A stretch of 64,000 nt of DNA from Paenibacillus sp. MMS20-IR301 (GCF_032302195.1 NZ_CP135275.1:4154001-4218000); one strand, 5' to 3'; shown: positions 27,779 to 36,055, counted from the stretch's first letter. The notes: a model not told the origin generated them from the letters alone. Numbers and translations are program-made.

Positions 27779-27808
27779 TGTCAGATCCGCAAAAGGTGAA
27801 GCAAAAAA

Positions 27809-28891
27809 TTACTCGGCAGGAACAACGATTGTTCCATCGATGATTTGTTTGCTGTATTCGTCAACTTTAGCCAGAATTTCAGGAGTTACGTTGGCTTTAG
27901 AAGTTTCAGGAAGACCTACACCGTTGTCTTTCAGGCTCAATACAGTTGTAGTACCGCCTTTGAATGTACCATCAACTACCTGCTGAGAAACCTTCTTAAC
28001 CGCTTCGTCAACACGTTTGATCATGGAAGTCAAAGTTACGTCATCGCCAAATTCCAGGGATTGGTCTTTGTCAACGCCGATAACCCATACTTTAGTACCG
28101 CCTGCTTTGTTGCGGGATTTAGCTTCGTTGAACACACCGTTACCAGTTGCGCCAGCTGCCGGGAAGATGATGTCGTTGCCGGCATCATACAGAGTAGCTG
28201 CCAGAGACTTACCAGTATCAGGCTTGTCATAAGCGCCTGCATAAGTGATTGTTACAGTTGCATTAGGGTTAACCGCTTCTACGCCGGCTTTGAAACCAAC
28301 TTCAAAACGTTTGATAACCGGGCTTTCCATACCGCCGATGAAGCCTACTTTGTTAGTTTTGGTTGTCAGACCTGCAACAACACCCACCAGGAAGGAACCT
28401 TCATTCTCAGCAAAAGTTACGGACTCAACGTTAGGAGCTTCAACTACGCTGTCAATGATTGCCAGGTTTGCAGTAGGGTTCTCGTTAGCAACTTTAAGAA
28501 CTGCATCACCAAGGTCGAAACCGATACCCCAAGTCAGATCGTAGCCGCCTTTAACGAATTGGTTAAGGTTTGGCTCGTAGTCTGCATTGGATTTACTTTG
28601 CAGGTATTTGATTTCAGCACCGGCTTCTGATTCCAGAGCCTGCAGTGCTTCCCAAGCGGATTGGTTAAAGGATTTGTCGTTAACTCCGCCTACGTCAGTT
28701 ACGAGACCGAGTTTAACAGCTTTAGGAGCCTCAGTTGCTGCTGGTGCTTCTGTAGCTGCTGCATCAGTTGGAGCATTAGTTGCAGCACCAGCGTTAGTGC
28801 CGGAATTTGCATTGTTATTGTTTCCGCATCCTGCCAAAATGACAGTGAATGCCAGAACCATAACCAAAGACAGTTGGTAAAGCTTCTTCAT
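27809..28891 (-). CDS. BMP-family nucleoside-binding lipoprotein
   Basis: A 360-residue extracellular lipoprotein that captures nucleosides for the ABC importer. The signal peptide ends in the lipobox LAGC (Cys at residue 21), then comes an Asn/Gly/Ala/Thr-rich linker to about residue 58. The BMP fold follows, with LVTDVGGVNDKSFNQSAWEAL, the hallmark of the BmpA/Med/PnrA family. ATG at 28889-28891 has AAGGGGG about 11 bases upstream. It is the first gene of the operon. A TATAAT lies upstream near 28958-28963 but lacks a good -35. A 21-bp imperfect palindrome at 28992-29012 may be an operator. Confidence 0.95.
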   Translation of the reverse strand: MKKLYQLSLVMVLAFTVILAGCGNNNNANSGTNAGAATNAPTDAAATEAPAATEAPKAVKLGLVTDVGGVNDKSFNQSAWEALQALESEAGAEIKYLQSKSNADYEPNLNQFVKGGYDLTWGIGFDLGDAVLKVANENPTANLAIIDSVVEAPNVESVTFAENEGSFLVGVVAGLTTKTNKVGFIGGMESPVIKRFEVGFKAGVEAVNPNATVTITYAGAYDKPDTGKSLAATLYDAGNDIIFPAAGATGNGVFNEAKSRNKAGGTKVWVIGVDKDQSLEFGDDVTLTSMIKRVDEAVKKVSQQVVDGTFKGGTTTVLSLKDNGVGLPETSKANVTPEILAKVDEYSKQIIDGTIVVPAE

Positions 28892-28991
28892 CGAATGTGA
28901 TCCCCCTTAATAAATTGGATGTCTTCTGTGTTCTGCTTGGACATACCATTAGTACAAATTATACCTGCAAAAAAGGCTAAAATCCAGTCCA

Positions 28992-29012
28992 TTAATGACC
29001 TCAGGTCAATAA
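28992..29012. promoter_or_regulatory. Palindromic operator candidate in the bmp/thioesterase divergent region
   Basis: TGACCTCAGGTCA (28996-29008) is a perfect 6+1+6 inverted repeat, and the symmetry extends to TTA/TAA on the outside with one mismatch per arm. It is about 120 bases upstream of the lipoprotein start. The binding protein is unknown; the B. subtilis nupNOPQ operon is repressed by a GntR-type regulator, NupR. Apart from this, the 305-base divergent region holds only the TATAAT near 28958. Confidence 0.55.
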
Positions 29013-29196
29013 TAATTTGCATTTTTCAACAAGAAACCGCTTACCTTAACATGACTCGTCACATCCATGTCTGGTGTGCGTTAGAAAACCTCGAAATTCC
29101 TGCTATGGCACCATTGCATTAACATTATTATTGCACGAGGATGGCTTTTCTATTATCATGTATTTTTACATATTGTTCGCAAAGGGAGTTACTGAA

Positions 29197-29739
29197 ATGG
29201 ATCAAGAGAACCCGTCCCAAGCTATGCCGGCCTTCAAATACTGCCATGAATCACGGGTATTCAAAACCGGCCGTGTTTTCCCGAATGATGTAAACAACCA
29301 CAAGACGCTGTTCGGCGGGAAGCTGATGAGCACCATTGACGAAGTCGCCTCAATCTCAGCTATGCGCCATTGCCGCACTAATGTAGTGACCGCCTCCACT
29401 GACTCTGTCGACTTTCTCCTGCCGATCAGGCCTACGGACTCCGTCTGCTTCGAATCCTTTGTCTCCTGGACAGGCCGCACCAGCATTGAGGTGTTCGTCA
29501 AAATCATTTCCGAGAATCTCTACACAGGAGAGCGCCGCGTTGCCGCCACCTCCTTCCTGACCTTCGTAGCTGTCCAGGAAGACGGCACCCCGTCTCCGGT
29601 TCCGGGAATCATCGCCGAGACCGATGAAGAGAAGCTGATCTGCCAGTCTGCCGGCGAACGCTCGGAGCTGCGTAAGATCAGACGCACCAGCAGCAAGAAG
29701 CTGGCCTCCCAGCTGGGAACTACAAAGTACTGGGAATAG
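29197..29739 (+). CDS. Acyl-CoA thioesterase (hot-dog fold)
   Basis: A 180-residue hydrolase of acyl-CoA thioesters, BACH/YkhA type. The single hot-dog domain (about 15-130) includes VFPNDVNNHKTLFGGKLMSTIDEVA, with the conserved Asn/His and GG helix, and ends with SFLTFVAVQEDG. The tail is polar and basic. ATG at 29197-29199 lies about eight bases after AAGGGAG; the frame extends upstream without a ribosome site. It is divergent from the nucleoside importer and stands alone. Its natural acyl chain is unknown. Confidence 0.9.
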   Translation: MDQENPSQAMPAFKYCHESRVFKTGRVFPNDVNNHKTLFGGKLMSTIDEVASISAMRHCRTNVVTASTDSVDFLLPIRPTDSVCFESFVSWTGRTSIEVFVKIISENLYTGERRVAATSFLTFVAVQEDGTPSPVPGIIAETDEEKLICQSAGERSELRKIRRTSSKKLASQLGTTKYWE

Positions 29740-29796
29740 TCTGAGCCCGGCAGCCCTCTTCGTTCAGAGGACCCTGATCGCCCTGGCCTCACCGCA

Positions 29797-29822
29797 CAAA
29801 ATAACCCCACAGAGTGGGGCTT
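29797..29822. repeat. Short hairpin element, copy 1
   Basis: CCCCACAGAGTGGGG flanked by AAATAA and CTT. It differs at one base from the element at 35695-35721. It lies after the thioesterase stop and may act as a small terminator; no long T-run follows. Confidence 0.6.
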
Positions 29823-29848
29823 GGCTTCGAGGCTGATTCTTATCCCTC

Positions 29849-29893
29849 AAAAAAAAGCACCGTCACACGGGTACTCCCGCAGGCGGTGCTTTT
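29849..29893 (-). terminator. Terminator of infC-rpmI-rplT
   Basis: Minus strand: AAAAGCACCG / CGGTGCTTTTTTTT with inner CGGG/CCCG pairing, just after the rplT stop. Confidence 0.9.
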
Positions 29894-29908
29894 CGGTTCA
29901 TCTCGTTC

Positions 29909-30268
29909 TTACGCGTTGATCTTCTCTTTGGCTACAACAGCCAGGGAGTTGAATGCGTTCAGATCGTTTACTGCCAGGTCAGCCAGCATCTTGCGGTTCA
30001 CTTCTACGCCAGCCAGTTTCAGGCCGTGTACAAGCTTGCTGTAAGAAAGACCGTTCAAACGTGCTGCTGCGTTGATACGAACGATCCACAGTCTGCGGAA
30101 GTTACGTTTAGTCTGACGACGGTCACGGTAAGCGTAAACCATCGATTTCATTACTTGCTCTTTAGCTGTTTTGAAAATGCGGTGTTTGGAACCGAAATAA
30201 CCCTTTGCCAGCTTCAATACTTTTTTATGTCTACGACGAACTACAAAGCCGCCTTTAACTCTTGCCAT
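29909..30268 (-). CDS. rplT: 50S ribosomal protein L20
   Basis: A 119-residue, very basic protein that binds 23S rRNA and is needed early in 50S assembly. Length and sequence ([36 protein letters not shown] core, YSKLVHGLK) are canonical. ATG follows GGGAGG. It is the last gene of infC-rpmI-rplT, 32 bases after rpmI. In Bacillota L20 represses its own operon by binding the leader RNA and favouring termination; the matching leader terminator is visible upstream of infC. Confidence 0.98.
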   Translation of the reverse strand: MARVKGGFVVRRRHKKVLKLAKGYFGSKHRIFKTAKEQVMKSMVYAYRDRRQTKRNFRRLWIVRINAAARLNGLSYSKLVHGLKLAGVEVNRKMLADLAVNDLNAFNSLAVVAKEKINA

Positions 30269-30300
30269 ATTAATAAACCTCCCAAAAATGTGTAATCAAA

Positions 30301-30501
30301 CTATTTCAAGTTAGCAAGTCCTTGTTTCAAACGTCTCACGTCACCGGCAGCCATAACCGGATTGCCGTTCAGTACGCGCTTAGCGCGTTTGGACTTGTGG
30401 GACAGCAAGTGGTTCTTGTGGGCTTTGTAACGCAGTACTTTACCAGATCCAGTGATCTTGAAGCGGCCTTTCAGGCTGCTGTGGGTTTTCATTTTAGGCA
30501 T
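30301..30501 (-). CDS. rpmI: 50S ribosomal protein L35
   Basis: A 66-residue basic ribosomal protein with the canonical MPKMKTHSSLKGRFKITGSGKVLR start. ATG at 30499-30501 is preceded by AAGGAGG with eight bases spacing; the longer frame to 30546 is not supported. It sits between infC and rplT as in nearly all bacteria. Confidence 0.98.
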   Translation of the reverse strand: MPKMKTHSSLKGRFKITGSGKVLRYKAHKNHLLSHKSKRAKRVLNGNPVMAAGDVRRLKQGLANLK

Positions 30502-30557
30502 GGTGTTTCCTCCTTGATTATTATGCGGCGCCAAATTGCTATGCAAGTGACTCCAGA

Positions 30558-31073
30558 TTATTGGGCTTTAGGAGCCAGAATCATAATCATGCTGCGGCCT
30601 TCCAGCTTAGGCTGGCGCTCAACAACAGACAACTCTTCCACTTCGTTCTTCACGCGCTCCAGAATTTTCTGACCGATATTCGCGTGGGCAATTTCCCGTC
30701 CGCGGAAACGTACGGAGCACTTCACTTTGTCGCCTTCGCCCAGGAATTTGACCACATTGCGGAACTTGGTCTGATAATCATGTTCATCAATGTTGGCACG
30801 GAACCAGACTTCCTTGATGTCAACGATCTTCTGGTTCTTGCGCGCTTCCTTCTCTTTCTTCTGTGTTTCATAACGGAACTTGCCGTAATCCATGATGCGG
30901 CATACCGGCGGTTTCGCCTGCGGTGCTACGTTGACTAGATCCAGATTAAGATCGATTGCCATCTGCAACGCCTCGCGGATCGGTTTGATCCCGATTTGTT
31001 CGCCTTCCGCTCCAACCAGCCGAACCTCTTTGGCCCGAATTTCATCATTGATCATATGTTCCTTACTGATAAT
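30558..31073 (-). CDS. infC: Translation initiation factor IF-3 (AUU start)
   Basis: IF-3 keeps the 30S subunit free and checks start-codon pairing. An N-terminal domain (about 1-75), a linker helix and a C-terminal domain are all present (KPPVCRIMDYGKFRYE, DIKEVWFRANIDEHDY). The first ATG in frame is at 31053-31055, with only a weak site. An ATT codon at 31071-31073 lies just after GGAGGTGGAGT and gives the start (M)ISKEHMINDEIRAKEVRL, which parallels the known Bacillus IF-3 N-terminus. A rare AUU start makes infC translation sensitive to IF-3 itself. The protein is 171 residues from this start. Confidence 0.95.
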   Translation of the reverse strand: MISKEHMINDEIRAKEVRLVGAEGEQIGIKPIREALQMAIDLNLDLVNVAPQAKPPVCRIMDYGKFRYETQKKEKEARKNQKIVDIKEVWFRANIDEHDYQTKFRNVVKFLGEGDKVKCSVRFRGREIAHANIGQKILERVKNEVEELSVVERQPKLEGRSMIMILAPKAQ

Positions 31074-31120
31074 ACTCCACCTCCGGATCTTCTTTGGGTA
31101 ATTTATTTACGGTTCTCCAT

Positions 31121-31153
31121 AAAAAAGGGATGCCGGTAACTCCCCGACACCCC
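31121..31153 (-). terminator. Leader attenuator of infC-rpmI-rplT
   Basis: Minus strand GGGGTGTCGG / CCGGCATCCC (10 bp with two G-U pairs, loop GGAGTTA) followed by TTTTTT. It lies 48 bases before the infC start and 120 bases after the predicted transcription start, where the L20-controlled leader terminator is found in Bacillota. Confidence 0.85.
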
Positions 31154-31278
31154 GTTTGATCAACGTTCATGAATTATAACATCCATAAAGCATTGAGATC
31201 AAAACCAGCCGGCATATAGCCGTTCAGGTGAGAAGCCGGTGCTTCTGCTTGCAATCCCTATGTTTTGCATACTTGAAT
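31154..31278 (-). ncRNA. L20-type leader RNA (5' part)
   Basis: About 200 nt of transcript precede infC. The 5' part contains GC-rich inverted repeats (GCACCGGCTTCTCACC and GCCGGCTGG regions) that could form the alternative antiterminator or mimic the L20 site of 23S rRNA. The assignment is by position and by the attenuator downstream; I cannot fold it here. Confidence 0.6.
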
Positions 31279-31307
31279 AATATACAGCAATGAGCAACTG
31301 GTGTCAA
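31279..31307 (-). promoter_or_regulatory. Promoter of infC-rpmI-rplT
   Basis: Minus strand: TTGACA (31302-31307), 17-base spacer, TATATT (31279-31284). A textbook sigma-A promoter with start near 31272. Confidence 0.85.
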
Positions 31308-31342
31308 CACCTTTTAGTGAAAAAATCAGTTGCCTGCATAAT

Positions 31343-32581
31343 TTAGACTTGCTTGCTCTGCACCTCTTCAAGCCGTACTACCCGTGTATGCTTCGTATGG
31401 CTCCATTGCTTGTTGTTCTGCGTGAAGAACGCATAGAACGTAATGGGATACCAGGACAGCAGATAGAAAGGGAAGGCCAGCAGGTACAGATACACCTTCT
31501 TGAACTTCACCTTCTCCAGGGCCATGGCCAGCAGGAAGGTCAGAATGTTGGCACCGACAGCAAAATAGCTGAGCCACAGCGGCAGATGCCCATAGATATT
31601 GGCAATATGCGGGCCGCCAAACATGGAGTTGTCGATCCACATTACGGCGGTCATCAGGAACGTCAGCAGAACGATGTAGACATTCGCTCCGTACAGCGCC
31701 AGGTCAAACTTCGTCAGGCTGCGCTCTTTAATACCCTGCCACAAGAGCGGGAAGAAATAACGGCGGGCCACTGTGAAATGCCCCTGCATCCAGCGCAGCC
31801 GCTGTCTCGAGGAAGCTTTGAACGTCAGCGGCTTCTCATCGAATACCTTAGCATCATAATTGAATCTCGGATAGACGCCCTTTGAGGCACTGCGCATGGT
31901 GAACTCTAAATCCTCAACCAGGCTTGTTGCACCCCAGCCCATTTCCTTCAGCAGGTTAGTCTCGAAGCACATGCCCGTTCCGCCGAGGAAGTTAGCCATC
32001 TTCAAATTGTGGCGTGACAGCTGCCAGAGACGGTTGATGTACCAGTACGATACGCCGTACGCTGCAGTGATCCAGGAATCCTCAGGGTTCTTCGTATCGA
32101 TATACCCTTGAATGACCCGTCCGCCTGAACAGAGATCATTGTTCATCTCGGTCAGGAATTCCGTATGCGCGAGATTGTCGGCATCGAACATTACGACGGC
32201 ATCATACTGGCGGGGCAGCGCCCACAGCTCCTTGAGCATCCATTCAATGGCATACCCTTTTCCGCGCAGGTTACTGTTGGTGCGTACACAGGCATTCATG
32301 CCGTGCTCCCGCACGATGGCAGCCGTATTATCCGTACAGTTATCGCAGATGACAAATACATCGTACAGTTCCCGGGGATAATTAAGCTGTTTCAGATTTT
32401 CCATTAATGCGCCGACCACTTCTTCCTCGTTGTGCGCTGCAACCAGTACGGCAAATGATTTCTGCGGCGCATGAATTACCTTGTTCTTTTGCCTGCGCAG
32501 TCCGAACAGCGAAAATCCGAACTGATACACGGCAATTGCCGCCAAGATCACTTGGAGCGTAACAAACAATGCGTCTGTCAT
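31343..32581 (-). CDS. Processive membrane glycosyltransferase (GT2, BcsA/NodC-like)
   Basis: A 412-residue membrane glycosyltransferase. One N-terminal helix (about 5-28) is followed by a GT-A catalytic domain with LVAAHNEE, DNCTDN (80-85), DADN (133-136), the acceptor-site VEDLEFTMR and RQRLRWMQGH (QxxRW) motif. Three or four transmembrane helices follow (about 285-390). This architecture belongs to processive GT2 enzymes that make or export polysaccharide, or to related beta-glycosyltransferases. ATG follows AAGGGGGC. It has its own promoter with a 230-base leader. The sugar and product are unknown. Confidence 0.92.
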   Translation of the reverse strand: MTDALFVTLQVILAAIAVYQFGFSLFGLRRQKNKVIHAPQKSFAVLVAAHNEEEVVGALMENLKQLNYPRELYDVFVICDNCTDNTAAIVREHGMNACVRTNSNLRGKGYAIEWMLKELWALPRQYDAVVMFDADNLAHTEFLTEMNNDLCSGGRVIQGYIDTKNPEDSWITAAYGVSYWYINRLWQLSRHNLKMANFLGGTGMCFETNLLKEMGWGATSLVEDLEFTMRSASKGVYPRFNYDAKVFDEKPLTFKASSRQRLRWMQGHFTVARRYFFPLLWQGIKERSLTKFDLALYGANVYIVLLTFLMTAVMWIDNSMFGGPHIANIYGHLPLWLSYFAVGANILTFLLAMALEKVKFKKVYLYLLAFPFYLLSWYPITFYAFFTQNNKQWSHTKHTRVVRLEEVQSKQV

Positions 32582-32815
32582 GATCTTTTGATGCCCCCTT
32601 TTCCAGTCTGTTGTTTTTCTCTGTCTCTGGTTTTTGAACGTTCTTGCTGACCCTTTTGTTGCATCCCTTAGAATAGACGAGCGTAATCCCTTTTTTCGGG
32701 CAGGCTGCCGATTTTGTATTTGTTCCGTCTCTTGAAGATATGAACGGGGTTTCCAGGTACTGGCTGGAACCTCATTTCTCTGTTACCTTTTAAACGGGAT
32801 CTGCCTGCTTGAATC
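32582..32815 (-). other. Long 5' leader of the glycosyltransferase gene
   Basis: About 230 nt of untranslated RNA. A stem GGTTCCAG / CTGGAAACC (plus-strand 32748-32771, one bulged base) is the only clear hairpin. I do not recognise a riboswitch class. Confidence 0.5.
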
Positions 32816-32845
32816 ATTGTACGGCGTAAGGGGTTAACAAGTCAA
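32816..32845 (-). promoter_or_regulatory. Promoter of the glycosyltransferase gene
   Basis: Minus strand: TTGACT (32840-32845), 18-base spacer, TACAAT (32816-32821). Confidence 0.7.
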
Positions 32846-32879
32846 AACTGTCATTTTTCGACCGCACGCGAGCTTTTTC

Positions 32880-32909
32880 TTGAAATGGACTGCCTGAAAA
32901 AAGTATGAT
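32880..32909 (+). promoter_or_regulatory. Promoter of the PAP2 phosphatase gene
   Basis: TTGAAA (32880-32885), 18-base spacer, TATGAT (32904-32909); divergent from the glycosyltransferase promoter. Confidence 0.65.
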
Positions 32910-32987
32910 AAGGACAGCTTCAGGTCATAAAACCTGCCCTTAAAGCTGCGCCAAATATCTTTAGCCGGACTATCGGAGGGACAAGAT

Positions 32988-33515
32988 ATGAGACCTTTAT
33001 TCAAGAAACTGCATCTCTTGGAGCGGCGTCTTTTTCAATGGATTAACGGACGGTTACACAATCCTTTTCTGAACTTCTGGCTCTATTACATCACCCATCT
33101 GGGGGGAGCCACCTGTGCCATCGGCATTAACGTTCTGATCTGGGCACTGTGTCCGCAGCCATGGAGAACCACCGGACTGCAGGCGCTGACTTCACTGGCT
33201 GTAAGTCATCTGCCGGTCGCCGTCGCCAAAAAGCTATATCCGCGCATGCGGCCTTATCTCGCGCTGCCGGGCACCAATACGTTCCATAATCCGCTTAAGG
33301 ATCATTCTTTTCCTTCAGGCCATACTACAGCTATCTTCGCCTCAACGGTTCCTTATATGATGGCTTACCCTGCCCTGACCATTATCCTGCTTCCGCTCGC
33401 GTGCACGGTCGGCTTCTCCCGGATCTATCTGGGGCTGCATTATCCGTCTGACGTGATTGCCGGCGCGGTCATCGGCTCTGGTGTTGCAGCAGGTACGCTT
33501 GCGCTATGGGTCTGA
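32988..33515 (+). CDS. PAP2-family phosphatase (lipid phosphatase)
   Basis: A 175-residue membrane phosphatase. The three catalytic motifs are KKLYPRMRP (81-89), SFPSGH (107-112) and SRIYLGLHYPSD (144-155), with about five hydrophobic helices. The family dephosphorylates lipid phosphates such as undecaprenyl pyrophosphate, phosphatidate or phosphatidylglycerol phosphate. ATG follows GGAGGG. The next gene, a diacylglycerol glycosyltransferase, lies about 60 bases on. If the phosphatase makes diacylglycerol from phosphatidate, the two would form a short glycolipid pathway; this is inference. Confidence 0.93.
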   Translation: MRPLFKKLHLLERRLFQWINGRLHNPFLNFWLYYITHLGGATCAIGINVLIWALCPQPWRTTGLQALTSLAVSHLPVAVAKKLYPRMRPYLALPGTNTFHNPLKDHSFPSGHTTAIFASTVPYMMAYPALTIILLPLACTVGFSRIYLGLHYPSDVIAGAVIGSGVAAGTLALWV

Positions 33516-33580
33516 TGCCCCGCAGGCACCGGGCTAATGAATACCACTAAATTTTTATATTAGAACAGGTGAATGCTACA

Positions 33581-34696
33581 TTGCGCAAAAAAAGAGTATT
33601 ACTGCTGTCGGAAGGTTTCGGCGCCGGGCATACCCAGGCAGCATATGCGCTGTCGAGCAGCCTGCGTAAATTGTCGCCGGATGTGCAGACCAAGGTGCTC
33701 GAGCTCGGCAGCTTCCTGAATCCCAAGATGGCTCCGCTGATCGTCTCGGCCTACCGCAAAACGGTGACATCCCAGCCCCGGCTGATGGGGTATGTATACC
33801 GTCACCAGAAATCATTCAACCGTCTTACCACACTTGCCCTGCACCGCATATTTTATACTCATACGCAAAATATTGTGAAGCAGCTGAAGCCGGATATCAT
33901 TGTCTGCACCCACTTCATCCCCGGTGCTGTCGTCTCCCGGCTGAAACGGCTGGACCCGTCGCTTAAAGCGCCGCTGATTACGGTCATTACCGATTACGAT
34001 GCCCATGCCAGCTGGATCAGTCCCGAGGTCGACCGCTATCTGGTCTCTACTCCGGAGGTCAAAGCCAAGCTGCGCCGCCGCAGCGTCTCTGCTGCCAAAA
34101 TCCGGGTCACGGGCATGCCGGTGCACCCCATATTCTGGGAGCACCCGGGCCGGGAGGAAATCCAGCAGCAATTCAGCCTGCGGAACATGCCTACCGTGCT
34201 GGTCATGGGCGGCGGCTGGGGAATGATGAATGATGAGGTAGTGAACGAGGCGCTGGCCGGCTGGCGGGAGCAGGTGCAGCTCATCTTCTGCCTCGGCCAG
34301 AATGACAGGCTGCTGCAGGAGATGAAGAACCATCCGCTCTATAATCATCCGAACATCCTCCTGCTGGGCTTCACCCGTGACATCGACAAGCTCATGGAGG
34401 TCTCAGACCTGCTGGTGACCAAGCCCGGCGGCATGACCTGCAGTGAAGGGCTGGCCAAAGGCATTCCGATGCTCTTTCATCATCCGCTGCCGGGCCAGGA
34501 GGAGGAGAACAGCCGTTACTTCACCGCGGCCGGCTTCGGCGAGCTGATCTCCTCCCTTGAAGTGGTTGACCGGTGGATGAACCGGCTGCTGAACGATTAC
34601 GGGGATGTGCGTACAAGGCGCAAGCTCCATCTGGAGGACATCTCCCGTTACAATCCGCTGCAAAGCGCCCAGAGCATTATTGATATGCTGGAATAG
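33581..34696 (+). CDS. MGDG synthase/UgtP-like diacylglycerol glycosyltransferase
   Basis: A GT28-fold glycosyltransferase of the MGDG synthase family that adds a sugar from UDP-sugar to diacylglycerol, giving the glycolipids that anchor lipoteichoic acid. The N-terminal lipid-side domain has LLLSEGFGAGHTQAA and the TDYDAHASWI motif (TDY/F, about residue 135). The C-terminal donor domain has VMGGGWGMM and VTKPGGMTCSEGLAKGIPMLFHHPLPGQEEEN. TTG at 33581-33583 lies eight bases after AGGTGA and gives 371 residues; the upstream GTG at 33569 has no ribosome site. The sugar (glucose or galactose) is not decided by sequence. Confidence 0.9.
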   Translation: MRKKRVLLLSEGFGAGHTQAAYALSSSLRKLSPDVQTKVLELGSFLNPKMAPLIVSAYRKTVTSQPRLMGYVYRHQKSFNRLTTLALHRIFYTHTQNIVKQLKPDIIVCTHFIPGAVVSRLKRLDPSLKAPLITVITDYDAHASWISPEVDRYLVSTPEVKAKLRRRSVSAAKIRVTGMPVHPIFWEHPGREEIQQQFSLRNMPTVLVMGGGWGMMNDEVVNEALAGWREQVQLIFCLGQNDRLLQEMKNHPLYNHPNILLLGFTRDIDKLMEVSDLLVTKPGGMTCSEGLAKGIPMLFHHPLPGQEEENSRYFTAAGFGELISSLEVVDRWMNRLLNDYGDVRTRRKLHLEDISRYNPLQSAQSIIDMLE

Positions 34697-34748
34697 AGCT
34701 ATTCAGAATGACGTTATGAATACCAGCAATATTCCAAAGGATACAAAT

Positions 34749-34785
34749 AAAAGGCAGTCCGGTTATTTCGTCCGGACTGCCTTTT
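34749..34785. terminator. Bidirectional terminator
   Basis: AAAAGGCAGTCCGG / CCGGACTGCCTTTT, 14-bp perfect stem with an ATTTCG-type loop, between the convergent glycosyltransferase and trmB genes. Confidence 0.92.
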
Positions 34786-34827
34786 ATGCTGCTGCGTTTG
34801 ATTAAACTCTTGATTAGCGTGTAGAAG

Positions 34828-35544
34828 CTATAGACGGTACTTCTCCAGCCGTGTGGCCTGGTACTGCTTCAGCGCTTCTTCGCCGACAATGGCCTCGCAG
34901 CGGTGAATATTAACCCCGCGTCCATAAAATTTAGTCTCGTACTCCGTCATCACATGCTCCTCATTAATTATGCCGCCCTCATGCAGGTCCAGAGAGATAT
35001 TCTTCATCTGGAGGCCGTAATCAGCAAAGGAATTCAGTGAGAATTCGAACAGGCTGCGGGAATCCGTCTTCAGGTGAATTTCGCCAAGCGGACTTAGCAG
35101 GCCGCGGTATTTGTCAAGAAAACGCGGATGCGTCAGGCGGCGGCGCGCATGTTTGCTTTTCGGCCAGGGATCACTGAAATTCAGATAAATCCGCTCCAGC
35201 TCCCCCGGAGCAAACACTTCCTCGGCATAATCGATATTAGCAAGAGCGACCTTAAGGTTCGGCGGGGTCTCTTCCCCTGCCGGCTCCCATACCAGTCTGG
35301 CCTTCTCGGCTGCACGGCGGATCAGCTCGTCGTACATATCAACGCCGATAAAATTAATTCCCGGATATTTGAAGCTCATCTGGCTGATAAACTGGCCCTT
35401 GCCCATTCCGAATTCCACATGAATCGGATGACCGTTGCCGAACAGCTCGGACCACCGGCCCTTAAGACTGCGTGGATCAAGAATGACCAGGTCAGTCTGT
35501 TCTTCAAGGCTTTCACGTATTCCTTTTCTTCCGCGTAAACGCAT
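34828..35544 (-). CDS. trmB: tRNA (guanine-N7)-methyltransferase
   Basis: TrmB methylates G46 in the variable loop of tRNA with S-adenosylmethionine. The 238 residues include the SAM-binding EFGMGKGQFI near residue 45, a DMYDE acidic loop, and the catalytic/RNA-binding YLNFSDPWPKSKHARRRL near 125. ATG at 35542-35544 follows GGAGG. It is monocistronic. Confidence 0.96.
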   Translation of the reverse strand: MRLRGRKGIRESLEEQTDLVILDPRSLKGRWSELFGNGHPIHVEFGMGKGQFISQMSFKYPGINFIGVDMYDELIRRAAEKARLVWEPAGEETPPNLKVALANIDYAEEVFAPGELERIYLNFSDPWPKSKHARRRLTHPRFLDKYRGLLSPLGEIHLKTDSRSLFEFSLNSFADYGLQMKNISLDLHEGGIINEEHVMTEYETKFYGRGVNIHRCEAIVGEEALKQYQATRLEKYRL

Positions 35545-35694
35545 TAAGTATTCCTCCGCTTATCTCTTATTCCATAACTGTGAACGGGATAACTGCCACT
35601 TGCAATATTGTGCCGAACTTACCGGCAAAAGTAAAGGGATTTTAAGCGGGCAGCCGGAGCAGATCCGCTATATTCTTCTGCTTTGCCCCTTAAT

Positions 35695-35721
35695 AAAATA
35701 ACCCCACAAAGTGGGGCTTTG
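35695..35721. repeat. Short hairpin element, copy 2
   Basis: CCCCACAAAGTGGGG flanked by AAATAA and CTT, one base different from 29797-29822. Here it is upstream of trmB rather than behind a gene end. Confidence 0.6.
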
Positions 35722-35777
35722 GCGCAGGTGATGACTCAGGTACTTTGCGGGGACCCCAAAACATATAAATTCTTATA

Positions 35778-35830
35778 AAAAAGGGATTCTCGCCCAGTCT
35801 GGATATGACCGGACGAAAATCCTTTTTTTG
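35778..35830. terminator. Terminator of the 60-residue gene
   Basis: AAAAAAGGGATTCTCG... / ...AAAATCCTTTTTTT with inner CAGTC/GACCGG pairing; A and T runs on both sides. It lies 43 bases beyond the small gene. Confidence 0.8.
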
Positions 35831-35872
35831 TTGTATTTGGAATTGGGGTCCATATGATCAACAGTACATAGT

Positions 35873-36055
35873 TTATCTTGCCGGAGAATTAAAATCAAAT
35901 GTCTTCTCAAATGCACTGCGGATCTTACGCTGCGCCTCTGTCTTAATCTTGTGGTTGCCGTTAAATTCCACGCCTGTCAGGGCAAGGGCTTCATCCGGAG
36001 TCAGCTGCACATCAATCGAACCTTTGCTTTCAGGATATACGGTTTGCGAATTCAT
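35873..36055 (-). CDS. Small protein of unknown function
   Basis: A 60-residue protein (MNSQTVYPESKGSIDVQLT start). It has a short beta-rich N-terminus and a helical, charged C-terminus (KTEAQRKIRSAFEKTF). ATG at 36053-36055 lies five bases after AGAGGTGAT. Its own terminator supports it as a real transcript. No membrane segment and no recognised family. Confidence 0.65.
   Translation of the reverse strand: MNSQTVYPESKGSIDVQLTPDEALALTGVEFNGNHKIKTEAQRKIRSAFEKTFDFNSPAR

Larger units (their letters stand above)
35545..35872. other. Intergenic region between trmB and the 60-residue gene
   Basis: Holds the second copy of the short hairpin element (35695-35721) and the terminator at 35778-35830. 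I find no other gene or clear promoter. Confidence 0.6.
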
